A stretch of DNA of 64,000 bases from Fischerella sp. PCC 9431. GTDB lineage: Bacteria > Cyanobacteriota > Cyanobacteriia > Cyanobacteriales > Nostocaceae. Both the position numbers and the translations under genes were made by a program. The stretch spans positions 753,151 through 817,150 of the forward strand of contig NZ_KE650771.1 of assembly GCF_000447295.1 (NCBI RefSeq). The letters run 5' to 3'. The notes under the pieces were generated by a model that saw only the letters and a program-made list of their open reading frames with translations, was not told the DNA's origin and did no database searches. Positions 17,129 through 26,608 of the stretch are shown here, piece by piece. Within the stretch, counting starts at the first letter, position 1, and every line of letters starts with the position of its first letter.

Positions 17129-17146
17129 GTTCGGGAACTGGGGGTC

Positions 17147-17270
17147 GGGGACTTATCAATTAAAAATTAAAAATTAAAAATTGGTAAGAGAGATAAGGAC
17201 AAGGAAGACACGGTACAGGGTACAGGGAGCAGGGAGAGGCGGAGAATAAATAATGCCCAATTCCCAATGA
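17147..17270 (+). repeat. Composite intergenic repeat (GGGGACTTATCAATT plus AAAAATT units)
   Basis: A 36-bp sequence at 17147-17182 (GGGGACTTATCAATT followed by AAAAATT copies) is found perfectly inverted at 47580-47615, downstream of lgt. Degenerate CAGGG(T/A)-type units follow to about 17240. Confidence 0.75.
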
Positions 17271-17273
17271 CCA

Positions 17274-17459
17274 CTAACCAAAACTTGTCAGATTCCGAAT
17301 CATATAACCAATTGCCAATCCAATCAATAGCGCCCAAGCTTGACCTGATTGTACAAAATGCGTAAAGGCTTTTTGCATTTGACCAATAAGGTTTGGGTCA
17401 GTAATATTTTGAGCTAGGATAGTCAAATTTTCCGGTAAATGCCAAATTAACTGAGACAT
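17274..17459 (-). CDS. Small membrane protein, function unknown
   Basis: A 61-residue frame with one clear membrane segment near the C-terminus (A-W-A-L-L-I-G-L-A-I-G-Y-M-I) after an amphipathic N-terminal half. No family is recognised. Codon use and composition look gene-like, but the short length leaves doubt. Upstream, a 22-codon hydrophobic frame (M-K-T-L-F-T-L-A-V-F) on the same strand starts at 17609; it is too short to call. Confidence 0.5.
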   Translation of the reverse strand: MSQLIWHLPENLTILAQNITDPNLIGQMQKAFTHFVQSGQAWALLIGLAIGYMIRNLTSFG

Positions 17460-17656
17460 CGAAATTAAGTACCTAAATAAAATTTATTAGACATTGTTGA
17501 TTCTTTTGTTCGTCTTTGCCTGTTCCCCGTTCCCTTCCTAAGTCGATATACTGATCGTTAGCCAAAAGCTCAAGGCAAAAACAGCTAAGGTGAACAAAGT
17601 TTTCATTGTTGAGTGATATTTTTTACTAAAAATCAAAGTAACATCACCGTCATAAC

Positions 17657-18445
17657 TCAAGAATCAGGCGATGCCATCCGTAATTTCTCGGCTGTTCGCA
17701 AAATTTGCCCTGCTAGGACTGCTGCACCAAAACCATTATCGATATTGACTACACCAATTCCCGCAGCACAAGAGTTTAACATTGTCAATAGCGGAGCTAA
17801 ACCTCCAAAACTAGCACCGTAACCGATGCTAGTGGGAACTGCAATTACCGGACAGTCTGCCAAACCTGCCACTACACTGGGTAAAGCACCTTCCATACCT
17901 GCTACGACAATTAACACTGATGCTTGTGAGATGACGTGGCGGTTACTCAGCAAGCGATGAATCCCGGCGACTCCTACATCCCAAAGGCGTTGAACGCGAA
18001 AACCAGAAAGTTCTGCGGTGACAGCAGCTTCTTCGGCTACAGGTAAATCGGCTGTACCAGCAGAAAGAATGCCAATTGTGCCAGGAAAAATTGGTTCAAT
18101 AGTGTGGGGAGCGATCGCACAAATTCGTGCCGATTCGTAGTATCGTAAATCTCTCACTTTGGGTTGTAATGCTGCGTAAATTTCTGGTTCGATACGAGTT
18201 GCCATTACTACAGGATTACGTAGACGCATCGCCTCCATAATTTGAGCGATTTGATAGGGAGTTTTACCAGGTCCCCAAATCACTTCCGGAAAACCAGTTC
18301 TTAAGGCGCGATGATTGTCAATTTTGGCAAACTCACCCACAGGTTCATAAGCCAAATGTTTGAGTTCATTTAGCGCCACATCCAGAGAAATATTACCATT
18401 AGCGACTGCTTCAAGGAGCGATCGCAAATTTGTGTCATTGGTCAT
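17657..18445 (-). CDS. larB: LarB: nickel-pincer cofactor synthase (P2CMN synthase)
   Basis: A 262-residue protein of the LarB family, related in its C-terminal half to the PurE AIR carboxylase fold. LarB carboxylates and hydrolyses nicotinic acid adenine dinucleotide to give pyridinium-3,5-biscarboxylic acid mononucleotide, the precursor of the nickel-pincer cofactor. Visible blocks are H-R-A-L-R-T-G-F-P-E-V-I-W-G-P-G-K-T near residues 45-62, G-T-A-D-L-P-V-A-E-E-A, and V-V-A-G-M-E-G-A-L-P-S-V-V-A-G-L. larC and larE are not in the window. The start codon lies inside an ATGACAA heptamer repeat, so the exact start is uncertain. Confidence 0.85.
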   Translation of the reverse strand: MTNDTNLRSLLEAVANGNISLDVALNELKHLAYEPVGEFAKIDNHRALRTGFPEVIWGPGKTPYQIAQIMEAMRLRNPVVMATRIEPEIYAALQPKVRDLRYYESARICAIAPHTIEPIFPGTIGILSAGTADLPVAEEAAVTAELSGFRVQRLWDVGVAGIHRLLSNRHVISQASVLIVVAGMEGALPSVVAGLADCPVIAVPTSIGYGASFGGLAPLLTMLNSCAAGIGVVNIDNGFGAAVLAGQILRTAEKLRMASPDS

Positions 18446-18510
18446 TTGTCATTTGTCATTAGTTAGTTGTTAATGCTTGATTGTTTACTCCCTACACTCC
18501 CGACCTTAAT

Positions 18511-20310
18511 TTAATTCTCCTTCGCAATTTTGAATTCATACAAATTCCAGAATGGGCCGCCAAGAGCAGTATATTTGATGCCTTGGAAGCGATCGCGTAC
18601 TGCTTGTAAATCTAATCTTTCTACCAAGTGGATAAATGGCAATTGTTCTGAGGCTATGCGCTGATATTGGTAATAAATTTCCTTGCGCTTGTTCTCATCT
18701 ATTTCCTGGGCGCCTTTAATATAAAGTTGGTCAATTTCTTTTTCCCAGTCAGAAACTTTCCAGCCAGTCATCGGTGGATCACCTGGTTGGGGACCAAGAT
18801 TAAACGCGTGGGATGCACCTTTAATTCTCCAAATGTTACTAGCACTATGAGGTTCAATACCACCACCACCAAAACCACCAAGATAACAATCCCAATCTTG
18901 ACTTACTTTGAGTTTTTCTAGATAAGCGTTAAAGCTGAGAATTTGTAAATCAACTTGAATGCCAATCTTTGCTAAATCTTGTCGAATTTGTGCTGCCATA
19001 TCTCCCCTGACTTTCCTTTCGGCATTTGTCAGCAGAGTGAATCTGACTCGATTGCCATCCTGATCAACTAATTGATTTTGGGCATTATATTTGAAGCCTG
19101 CTTGTCGGAGTAATTTTTTCGATTTTTCTGGCTCGTAATTGTAAACCTTCAAGCCTTTTTCTGGAGGTAGATAGTAGGGACTTTTAACATAAACAAAAGA
19201 GTTTTGTAATTCGCCCAGTCCACGAAATGCATTTGTTTTCATTGTTTCCCGATCAAGGGCATAGGCTATTGCTTGCCTAAACTCTGTTTTATTAAACCAA
19301 CGAGACTTAATCGGGTTTACAAAAGGCTGACCTTGAGAATTTTTAGCTTGACTAAGATTAAAGGCAATAAATGTAGTGCTGGTATCTGGTCCACCATTAT
19401 AAATGGTAAAATGTGTTCGTTTTTCTTCTCGCTTTAATAAACTAAAACCTTCTGGGGGAACTTCGAGATCATCCAATTGTCCAGAACGAAAACTAATTAG
19501 TTGGTTATCAGTTGATTCAATAATTTGGTATACTAACCGTTCTATATAAGGTTGAGGATTTCCTTGAGCATCTTTACGCCAGTAGTATGGATTGCGTCGG
19601 AATATAACTCGTTGACTGGGTATATAAGTTTCCATTACATAAGGCCCGTTACCAATAATTTTTTTGGGATCAGTGCCTGTTGTCCACATTGTCAGAAACT
19701 TGGGATTACCACTTTGATCAGTAGTGTGGACAGATTCCTTAAGAGCATGAGCAGGTAAAATTGTAATACCACCTACCCATCTTAAAAGAGGAGCAAATGG
19801 TTCTGGTACAGTAAATTCTACTTTCAGGTCATCGATTTTTCGGACTTTGGGAGTATCACCGCGCGCATTAATTCTCAAAGAATCTTTTGTTGGTGTGGGT
19901 ATTTTGGGGTTGAGATAAATATCGTTGTAGCTAAATACAATATCATCCGCAGTCATTGGTTTACCATCTGACCACTTGAGTCCTTTTTTAAGAGTAATTA
20001 CAACCCGTTGCCCATTATCAGAAAGTTCCCAAGATTCAGCTAACCCGGGTTCTAACTTATTAGTCAGGGGATTTTCGTTAATTAATGAGTCAAAAAGTGG
20101 ACCAAAAACACTATATGCAGACTCATTTAGTGCCGGATTAAAAGTTGAAGGTTCACTCAGCATGGCAGTAATCATTTGCGGCACTTGAGCAGCTTTTGTT
20201 TGATAATTATTTGGGTTGCAAGCAACGGTTACAAAGACGCTGATCAAAGCCAGAATTATTAATAAGCGAAAACGCTTAGTCAGACGAAGCATGTTAGCAA
20301 AGCTCATCAT
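18511..20310 (-). CDS. ABC transporter substrate-binding lipoprotein, family 5 (peptide/opine type)
   Basis: A 599-residue extracytoplasmic binding protein. The signal peptide ends in a lipobox, V-T-V-A-C, with Cys31 as the lipidation site. The SBP_bac_5 fold is indicated by N-P-A-L-N-E-S-A-Y, L-A-E-S-W-E-L-S-D-N-G, T-F-x-L-K-x-G-L-K-W-S-D-G-K-P-type text, D-I-V-F-S-Y-N-D, and F-R-Q-A-I-A-Y-A-L-D-R. These proteins bind oligopeptides, nickel or other solutes. No permease or ATPase gene is adjacent, so it works with components encoded elsewhere and the substrate is unknown. Confidence 0.9.
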   Translation of the reverse strand: MMSFANMLRLTKRFRLLIILALISVFVTVACNPNNYQTKAAQVPQMITAMLSEPSTFNPALNESAYSVFGPLFDSLINENPLTNKLEPGLAESWELSDNGQRVVITLKKGLKWSDGKPMTADDIVFSYNDIYLNPKIPTPTKDSLRINARGDTPKVRKIDDLKVEFTVPEPFAPLLRWVGGITILPAHALKESVHTTDQSGNPKFLTMWTTGTDPKKIIGNGPYVMETYIPSQRVIFRRNPYYWRKDAQGNPQPYIERLVYQIIESTDNQLISFRSGQLDDLEVPPEGFSLLKREEKRTHFTIYNGGPDTSTTFIAFNLSQAKNSQGQPFVNPIKSRWFNKTEFRQAIAYALDRETMKTNAFRGLGELQNSFVYVKSPYYLPPEKGLKVYNYEPEKSKKLLRQAGFKYNAQNQLVDQDGNRVRFTLLTNAERKVRGDMAAQIRQDLAKIGIQVDLQILSFNAYLEKLKVSQDWDCYLGGFGGGGIEPHSASNIWRIKGASHAFNLGPQPGDPPMTGWKVSDWEKEIDQLYIKGAQEIDENKRKEIYYQYQRIASEQLPFIHLVERLDLQAVRDRFQGIKYTALGGPFWNLYEFKIAKEN

Positions 20311-20339
20311 TAATTAATATTCTTAATATTTTCGTTTGC

Positions 20340-20387
20340 CCTCAACTTTAGTTGAGGCTAATAGTAAAAGTCAGCTAAAAGCTGACT
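20340..20387 (+). repeat. Twin-hairpin element, copy 1
   Basis: CCTCAAC-ttta-GTTGAGG (7-bp stem), then CTAATAGTAAA, then AGTCAGCT-aaa-AGCTGACT (8-bp stem). The same layout with the linker GGCTAATAG appears at 44037, 58746 and, inverted, at 58914. Read from ispF on the minus strand, the AGTCAGCT hairpin followed by TTTTAC could also act as a terminator. Confidence 0.75.
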
Positions 20388-20452
20388 CTATTAAAACATT
20401 TTTATGGGTTTAGGGTACGAGCCAGAAATTTATTTTACAGCTAACTAATGTA

Positions 20453-20932
20453 TTAATCCTGTGATAGTAAAACAACTGCGTAGGCGCAAATACCTTGTTC
20501 TTCTCCAACAGGACCTAGTTTTTCATTGGTAGTAGCTTTAATTCCGACTTGATTTGGTTGTAATTGCAAAACTCCTGCGATTTTTTCCTTCATTTTTTCA
20601 ATATGAGGTTTTAATTTTGGACGTTCTGCTACTACGACCGAGTCTATATTTCCTATTTGCCAACCTTGTTGACGAATCAGTTGGTCTACTTTACTCAATA
20701 ACACTAAACTATCTGCTCCTGCCCATTGCGGATCGCTAGGGGGAAAATAATGTCCGATATCTCCCAAGGATAAAGCTCCTAGCATCGCATCCATAATCGC
20801 GTGTGTCAGGACATCAGCATCACTATGTCCCAGTAAACCCAGAGAGTGAGGAATATTGATTCCGCCAAGAATCAAAGGGCGATCGCTCACCAGTCGATGC
20901 ATGTCATAACCATTGCCAATCCGAATGTTCAT
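20453..20932 (-). CDS. ispF: 2-C-methyl-D-erythritol 2,4-cyclodiphosphate synthase
   Basis: A 159-residue enzyme of the non-mevalonate isoprenoid pathway that cyclises CDP-methylerythritol phosphate. Zinc-site and substrate motifs are intact: I-G-N-G-Y-D-M-H near the N-terminus, [15 protein letters not shown] and D-I-G-H-Y-F-P-P. The C-terminus has K-A-T-T-N-E-K-L-G. Length is normal. It lies downstream of trmD on the same strand with an 80-bp gap of GTCATTT repeats. Confidence 0.96.
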   Translation of the reverse strand: MNIRIGNGYDMHRLVSDRPLILGGINIPHSLGLLGHSDADVLTHAIMDAMLGALSLGDIGHYFPPSDPQWAGADSLVLLSKVDQLIRQQGWQIGNIDSVVVAERPKLKPHIEKMKEKIAGVLQLQPNQVGIKATTNEKLGPVGEEQGICAYAVVLLSQD

Positions 20933-21013
20933 TTGTTAGTTGTTGGTCATTTGTCATTTGTCATTAGTTATTGGTCTAGGGTCAAAAGTCAAGTGTCAAT
21001 TGTCATTAGTTAT

Positions 21014-21772
21014 TCATTCCATCTCCCCCTTGTCTCCCTTGTCCCAATTCTTAATTTTAAATTTTGAATTTTGAATTGTTTTGCCCTTTTCCTCTAGCCA
21101 AGCTTTGAGTAAATCTGGACGGCGATCGCCTGTTCTTTTGATTTGTTGTTTTAATCGCCACTTTGCGATTTCAGTATGATTACCAGACAGCAGTACATCT
21201 GGTACTTTCAAACCACGGAAATTTGCAGGACGGGTGTACTGGGGATAATCTAATAACCCTTCTTCAAAACTTTCTGACTGAAGGGACTCGACTTTACCAA
21301 CAGTTCCTGGTAGGAGGCGCATCACACCATTAATCAAAGCCATTGCAGGAATTTCTCCGCCAGTCAGAATAAAATCACCCAAGGATACTTCACGGGTAAC
21401 TAAATGCAGTACTCGCTCATCTACACCTTCATAGTGACCACAGATCACTACCAATTGTTCGTAATTGGTCGCTAATTCCCGTAAAAGAGGTTGATTCATC
21501 GTTTGTCCTTGAGGACTCATCATAATCACCTCTCTTTTGGGTAAAACAGGTAGAGACTCAATCGCAGCAAAAATGGGTTCTGGCTTCATTAGCATTCCGA
21601 CACCGCCACCGTAGGGTTCGTCATCAACTTTGCGATGCTTGTCGGTAGTAAAGTTGCGAGGATTGACCAAATTCACCTGAGCAATCTGTTTGGCCAGGGC
21701 TTTACCAATTAGCCCTGAACTAAGAATAGAGGTAAAACAATCAGGAAATAGCGTAACTATATCAAAGCGCAC
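21014..21772 (-). CDS. trmD: tRNA (guanine37-N1)-methyltransferase
   Basis: A 252-residue SPOUT methyltransferase that modifies G37 of tRNAs to keep the reading frame. The knot region V-I-C-G-H-Y-E-G-V-D-E-R and S-L-G-D-F-I-L-T-G-G-E-I-P-A are intact, as is the N-terminal R-F-D-I-V-T-L-F-P. The last 20 or so residues (N-S-K-F-K-I-K-N-W-D-K-G-D-K-G) are coded by intergenic-type AATTTTGAATTTT and CCTTGTCTCC repeats, so the natural tail has been replaced or extended by repeat DNA. Function should not be affected, because the conserved core ends earlier. Confidence 0.95.
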   Translation of the reverse strand: MRFDIVTLFPDCFTSILSSGLIGKALAKQIAQVNLVNPRNFTTDKHRKVDDEPYGGGVGMLMKPEPIFAAIESLPVLPKREVIMMSPQGQTMNQPLLRELATNYEQLVVICGHYEGVDERVLHLVTREVSLGDFILTGGEIPAMALINGVMRLLPGTVGKVESLQSESFEEGLLDYPQYTRPANFRGLKVPDVLLSGNHTEIAKWRLKQQIKRTGDRRPDLLKAWLEEKGKTIQNSKFKIKNWDKGDKGEME

Positions 21773-22624
21773 AGTATTTCGTATTGGAGAACACTAATCT
21801 TAAAATTGGAATGTTTAGCACAGTACGGCAACAATAGTTAGATAATTAGTAAACAAGTCAAAAATGTAGATGCCATGCTGATTATTTTTTTCTACTGGAA
21901 TTTCCAAAAATTGCTGCCACAGGCGAGGATTTTTGGTATTCCCCTTATTGTCTATCTAACAGATACATTGTCCAAACGAGCGTCTACAGCATAGCTGCTT
22001 TTTAGCACTGATAACTAACCGATGTTGTACAAAATATACAAGAACTTGGTTGTATGCATCTATGGAGTACTAGAAACAGTTGGATTCTATGGTTTAACAA
22101 AAGTTTTTCTAATTACTTAATTTATGTTTAAATATTGTCACATCTAAATTTAAATTAATCTTCTGACTAGGTTAACAACTTCCAGGATGCATCGAACCAG
22201 CCTCAAAGAAAAAATGCGTCAATATCTGTTTCTGTTTCCCAAAGTTAGAGGAGACACTCAAACAGACAGTTATTACCCAAAAAACACGCTATTAGGCGTC
22301 TACAGAACAATGGCATTGCGACGGCAGTCATCACAACAAGATTTTATGGACTATAACCATAAATCTGTCGCCATGGGAATCGGGGATGATGGTTCAGGGA
22401 TCAGGGAGCGGGAATTGGGCATTGGGCATAGAAAAATCATTAATATTCCAATTACCGATTACCAATTATCCATTACCAATTATCCATTACCAATTACCCA
22501 TTACCAATTACCCATTATCAATTGCCTAAAGCACTGTCCTTGGCAAGAGGCGAGGCGCGGCGCGGAAATAATTAGGCTGCTGCTGTTGTAATTTTCACCT
22601 GAAGTTGTTGACAGGAGAAACACA
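21773..22624. other. Gene-free region upstream of cphB with ATTACCC-type repeats
   Basis: No supported gene. A 134-codon plus-strand frame at 22187-22591 is mostly read through repeats and is not called. The array at about 22450-22525 is made of CCATTAC and CAATTAC units. The cphB promoter must lie here; a ribosome-binding site (AGGAG) precedes its ATG. Confidence 0.5.
22450..22525 (+). repeat. ATTACC(A/C) short tandem repeat array
   Basis: About eight degenerate heptamers alternating between ATTACCA and ATTACCC or ATTATCC. A shorter array of the same type is at 43085-43125, downstream of uvrC. Confidence 0.8.
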
Positions 22625-23488
22625 ATGCCGGAATTACAAGCTAAATTGCTGGAAATGAGGACACCCCAAGCAACCAAAACTGCCGTTCTGGTGATCGGAG
22701 GCGCAGAAGACAAAGTCCACGGTCGTGAGATTTTGCGGACTTTTTTTGCTCGTGCTGGTGCTAATGACGCCCACATTGCAATTATTCCTTCTGCCTCTCG
22801 TGAACCCTCGATCATTGGTGGTCGGTATATTCGCATTTTTGAAGATATGGGTGCCAAGAAGGTTGAGCTTCTTGACATCCGGGAAAGAGAACAATGTGAA
22901 TACCGTGATTACCAACAGTCCCTGGAAGCTTGTACCGGGGTTTTTTTGACAGGAGGTGATCAATTGCGACTATGTGGGGTTTTATCAGACACACCAGCAA
23001 TGGACATTATCCGGCAGCGAGTTAGATCTGGAGAACTAACTCTGGCGGGTACTAGCGCCGGCGCAGCAGTCATGGGATATCACATGATTGCAGGTGGTGG
23101 TAGTGGTGAGTCACCCAATCGTTCTTTAGTGGACATGGCGACGGGCTTAGGATTTATACCTGAAGTAATTGTAGACCAACATTTTAACAATCGTAATCGT
23201 ATGGGGCGCTTGATGAGCGCGATCGCTTCTCATCCAGACCGCCTGGGTATCGGCATTGATGAAGATACTTGTGCATTATTTGAGCGTGATGGTTGGCTGC
23301 AAGTTTTGGGTAAAGGTTCGGTTACAATAGTAGATCCGACTGAAGTAACTCACACCAATGAACCTCATGTGGGGGCAACTGAGCCTTTGAATCTTCACAA
23401 TTTGCGCCTACACATTCTCAGTCATGGCGATCGCTTCCACCTTTATCAACGTACCGTTTTACCTGCTGTCTACCGGATTTCCAGCTGA
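22625..23488 (+). CDS. cphB: Cyanophycinase
   Basis: A 287-residue serine exopeptidase of family S51 that degrades the nitrogen reserve cyanophycin to beta-Asp-Arg dipeptides. The nucleophile motif A-G-T-S-A-G-A-A-V-M places Ser at residue 144. Other conserved parts are V-I-G-G-A-E-D-K, F-L-T-G-G-D-Q-L-R-L and V-D-Q-H-F-N-N-R-N-R-M-G-R-L. It is cytoplasmic, with no signal peptide. The AGGAG ribosome-binding site supports the start. It is followed by cphA on the same strand, with a structured 172-bp spacer to the preferred cphA start. Confidence 0.96.
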   Translation: MPELQAKLLEMRTPQATKTAVLVIGGAEDKVHGREILRTFFARAGANDAHIAIIPSASREPSIIGGRYIRIFEDMGAKKVELLDIREREQCEYRDYQQSLEACTGVFLTGGDQLRLCGVLSDTPAMDIIRQRVRSGELTLAGTSAGAAVMGYHMIAGGGSGESPNRSLVDMATGLGFIPEVIVDQHFNNRNRMGRLMSAIASHPDRLGIGIDEDTCALFERDGWLQVLGKGSVTIVDPTEVTHTNEPHVGATEPLNLHNLRLHILSHGDRFHLYQRTVLPAVYRISS

Positions 23489-23512
23489 CGGACTTAAGTA
23501 TCTGAAGTTACA

Positions 23513-23615
23513 CTGAATTGACCGCACAATTCGACGTTGCAGCAAAAAAGTGCGAGTAATACGATGTAAGAAGAAAAAAACTGTTTACCATGAACAGTTT
23601 AGCGGTCAATTTCAG
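23513..23615 (+). other. Stem-loop region between cphB and cphA
   Basis: CTGAATTGACCGC (23513-23525) pairs with GCGGTCAATTTCAG (23602-23615) with one bulged base. A second perfect hairpin, AAACTGTT-taccatg-AACAGTTT (23578-23600), is nested directly against the right arm. There is no T tract, so it is not a standard terminator. It could be an RNA processing or attenuation site between the degradative and synthetic genes, or a small palindromic repeat. Confidence 0.55.
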
Positions 23616-23660
23616 TAAGAAACTAGAATTTTGGTTCCGAATCTCCATCTACCTATTCCC

Positions 23661-26363
23661 ATGAGAATCCTCAAAATCCAGACCTTACGCGGCCCCAACT
23701 ACTGGAGCATTCGACGCCACAAGCTAATCGTCATGCGCCTTGATCTAGAAAATCTTGCCGAGACGCCCTCAAATGAGATCCCCGGCTTTTATGAAGGATT
23801 AGTTGAGGCTCTGCCTAGTCTGGAGGGTCACTACTGCTCGCCTGGCTGTCGTGGTGGTTTTTTGATGCGAGTGCGTGAAGGCACCATGATGGGTCACATC
23901 GTGGAGCATGTAGCTTTAGAATTACAAGAATTAGCACTGATGCACGTCGGCTTCGGTCGTACTCGTGAAACATCGACATCCGGCGTTTATCAAGTCGTCT
24001 TTGAGTATCTAAATGAGGAAGCCGGACGCTATGCAGGTAGAGCCGCAGTCAGGCTGTGCCAAAGCATTGTTGACCGAGGCCGTTATCCAAAGGCGGAGTT
24101 AGAACAAGATTTACAAGACCTCAAAGACTTATGGCGTGATTCAGCATTAGGGCCTTCTACAGAGTCCATCATTAAAGAAGCCGAAAAAAGAGGTATTCCC
24201 TGGATGCAACTAGGGGCGCGCTTCTTAATTCAACTAGGTTATGGTGTCAACCAGAAGCGGATGCAGGCAACCATGACCGATAACACCGGGATTTTGGGTG
24301 TAGAGTTGGCTTGCGACAAAGAAGCCACCAAACGCATTCTCGGCAGTACAGGTGTGCCAGTACCAAGAGGTACGGTGATTAATTTCTTGGATGATTTACA
24401 AGAAGCCATAGAATACGTCGGCGGTTATCCGATTGTGATCAAACCCTTGGATGGTAATCACGGACGTGGGATCACTATTGATATCCAAAATTGGGAAGAA
24501 GCAGAAGCAGCTTACGACGCAGCCAGACAAGTTTCTCGCTCCATTATTGTCGAGCGGTATTACAATGGGCGTGACCATCGAGTCTTAGTTGTAAATGGGA
24601 AAGTGGTAGCGGTTGCAGAACGTGTACCTGCTCATGTGGTTGGTGATGGTAGATCGACGATTGCGGAATTAATCGAGGAAACCAATAAAGATCCAAATCG
24701 TGGTGACGGACATGATAAAGTTCTCACCAAAATTGAACTTGACCGCACTAGTTATCAATTACTGGAAAGGCAAGGTTACACCCTCGACAGTATCTTAGCG
24801 AAAGACGAAATTTGCTATTTACGAGCAACAGCAAACTTGAGTACAGGTGGTATTGCTGTAGACCGGACAGATGAAATTCACCCCGAAAACGTTTGGTTAG
24901 CCCAGCGCATCGTCAAGATTATTGGTTTGGATATCGCGGGCATAGATGTTGTGACATCGGATATTAGCCGCCCTTTGCGAGAAGTTGACGGTGTGATTGT
25001 AGAGGTCAATGCTGCTCCTGGTTTCCGGATGCATGTTGCCCCTAGCCAAGGCATCCCCCGCAATGTTGCCGGTGCAGTAATTGATATGCTGTTCCCCAAC
25101 GAACAAGCCAGCCGGATTCCGATTTTGAGTGTTACAGGAACGAACGGCAAAACCACTACTACTCGCCTGTTAGCTCACATCTACAAACAAACAAATAAAG
25201 TAGTAGGTTATACGACAACCGATGGAACTTATATCGGAGATTACTTGGTAGAAGTGGGCGATAACACAGGTCCCCAAAGCGCCCAGTTAATCTTGCAAGA
25301 CCCGACAGTAGAAGTAGCTGTCCTGGAAACAGCACGCGGTGGGATTCTCCGCTCTGGATTAGCTTTTGAATCCTCCAATGTCGGTGTAGTATTAAATGTC
25401 GCTGCTGATCATTTGGGAATTGGTGACATTGACACAATTGACCAATTGGCGCACCTCAAGAGTGTAGTTGCTGAAGCCGTTTATCCTGATGGCTACGCTG
25501 TTCTCAATGCCGATGATCCCCGTGTAGCCGCGATCGCTGAACGCACAAAAGCTAATATTGCTTATTTCACCATGAACCCAGAATCGGAATTGGTACGAAA
25601 CCACATCCAAAAGGGTGGAGTTGCAGCAGTATATGAAAATGGCTTTTTGTCAATACTAAAAGGCGATTGGACACACCGGATTGAACGAGCAGAAAATATT
25701 CCCTTGACGATGGGTGGACGGGCGCCATTTATGATTGCTAACGCCTTGGCGGCTTCCTTAGCGGCATTTGTGCAAAATGTGTCAATTGAGCAAATTCGAG
25801 CTGGTTTAAATACATTCCGGGCTTCGGTAAGTCAAACACCTGGACGGATGAACTTGTTTAACTTGGGTAACTTCCACGCTTTGGTAGATTATGCCCACAA
25901 CCCCCACAGTTACGAAGCTTTGGGTTCTTTTGTGCGTAACTGGACAAATGGCGATCGCATTGGTGTGATCGGTGGTCCTGGCGATCGGCGTGATCAAGAT
26001 TTTGTGGCTTTGGGTAAACTCTCAGCCGAAATTTTTGACTATGTAATCATCAAAGAAGACGACGACACCAGAGGAAGGGCGCGGGGTTCAGCGGCAGAAT
26101 TAATTATTCAAGGTATTAAACAAGTTAATCCTGATTACGAATATGAAGCGATTCTGGATGAAACCCAAGCAATTAATAAAGCTTTGGATATGGCCCCTGA
26201 GAACAGTTTGGTGGTGATTTTACCAGAAAGTGTCAATCGCGCCATCAAGTTGATCAAGGCGCGTGGTGTTGTTAAGGAAGAAGTTCCTCAACAAAATACC
26301 ACCTCCCCAACTGTAGATTCTCAGATGGGTGTGACTTCATCTGTTGTCAATTCAATTATTTAG
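23661..26363 (+). CDS. cphA: Cyanophycin synthetase
   Basis: A 900-residue enzyme that polymerises aspartate and arginine into cyanophycin granules using ATP. It has an N-terminal domain starting M-R-I-L-K-I-Q-T-L-R-G-P-N-Y-W, an ATP-grasp domain (G-N-H-G-R-G-I-T-I and V-E-V-N-A-A-P-G-F-R-M-H), and a Mur-ligase-like domain with the P-loop V-T-G-T-N-G-K-T-T-T-T-R and N-V-A-A-D-H-L-G. The start at 23661 is chosen over 23631 because the family N-terminus begins exactly there. Length is normal. In diazotrophic strains it stores fixed nitrogen, including in heterocyst polar plugs. Confidence 0.97.
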   Translation: MRILKIQTLRGPNYWSIRRHKLIVMRLDLENLAETPSNEIPGFYEGLVEALPSLEGHYCSPGCRGGFLMRVREGTMMGHIVEHVALELQELALMHVGFGRTRETSTSGVYQVVFEYLNEEAGRYAGRAAVRLCQSIVDRGRYPKAELEQDLQDLKDLWRDSALGPSTESIIKEAEKRGIPWMQLGARFLIQLGYGVNQKRMQATMTDNTGILGVELACDKEATKRILGSTGVPVPRGTVINFLDDLQEAIEYVGGYPIVIKPLDGNHGRGITIDIQNWEEAEAAYDAARQVSRSIIVERYYNGRDHRVLVVNGKVVAVAERVPAHVVGDGRSTIAELIEETNKDPNRGDGHDKVLTKIELDRTSYQLLERQGYTLDSILAKDEICYLRATANLSTGGIAVDRTDEIHPENVWLAQRIVKIIGLDIAGIDVVTSDISRPLREVDGVIVEVNAAPGFRMHVAPSQGIPRNVAGAVIDMLFPNEQASRIPILSVTGTNGKTTTTRLLAHIYKQTNKVVGYTTTDGTYIGDYLVEVGDNTGPQSAQLILQDPTVEVAVLETARGGILRSGLAFESSNVGVVLNVAADHLGIGDIDTIDQLAHLKSVVAEAVYPDGYAVLNADDPRVAAIAERTKANIAYFTMNPESELVRNHIQKGGVAAVYENGFLSILKGDWTHRIERAENIPLTMGGRAPFMIANALAASLAAFVQNVSIEQIRAGLNTFRASVSQTPGRMNLFNLGNFHALVDYAHNPHSYEALGSFVRNWTNGDRIGVIGGPGDRRDQDFVALGKLSAEIFDYVIIKEDDDTRGRARGSAAELIIQGIKQVNPDYEYEAILDETQAINKALDMAPENSLVVILPESVNRAIKLIKARGVVKEEVPQQNTTSPTVDSQMGVTSSVVNSII

Positions 26364-26428
26364 TCATTTGTCCTTGGTCATTTGTCCTTTGTGTTTACGA
26401 ATGACAAATGACCAAGGACAACAAATGA

Positions 26429-26608
26429 CTATTTTTCTTCTTCCTCTGGCGTGGAATCTTCATCGCTGGTGGTTTTATTCATCTCTTCTTTAAAACCCCG
26501 CAAAGTTTTACCTAGTGCGCTTCCCAGTTCGGGGATTTTTTTTGGTCCAAAAACTAGCAAGGCGACGATCGCTATTACACCTACTTCTGTCCATCCCAGT
26601 CCAAACAT
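26429..26608 (-). CDS. tatA: Twin-arginine translocase subunit TatA/E
   Basis: A 59-residue protein with the TatA layout: a short N-terminus, one membrane helix (V-G-V-I-A-I-V-A-L-L-V-F), the F-G-P-K-K-I-P-E-L-G hinge, an amphipathic helix (L-G-K-T-L-R-G-F-K-E-E) and an acidic tail. It forms the pore of the Tat system for folded proteins. The start at 26608 is set by an AGGAGG ribosome-binding site eight bases upstream; the longer frame to 26719 adds an unrelated tail. A CCCTAC...GTAGGG inverted repeat lies in its upstream region (about 26629-26650). Confidence 0.93.
   Translation of the reverse strand: MFGLGWTEVGVIAIVALLVFGPKKIPELGSALGKTLRGFKEEMNKTTSDEDSTPEEEEK

Noticed and set aside
22187-22591. 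134-codon plus-strand frame upstream of cphB
   Set aside because: The C-terminal half is translated from ATTACCC-type tandem repeats and the first half matches nothing I recognise. There is no ribosome-binding site of note.
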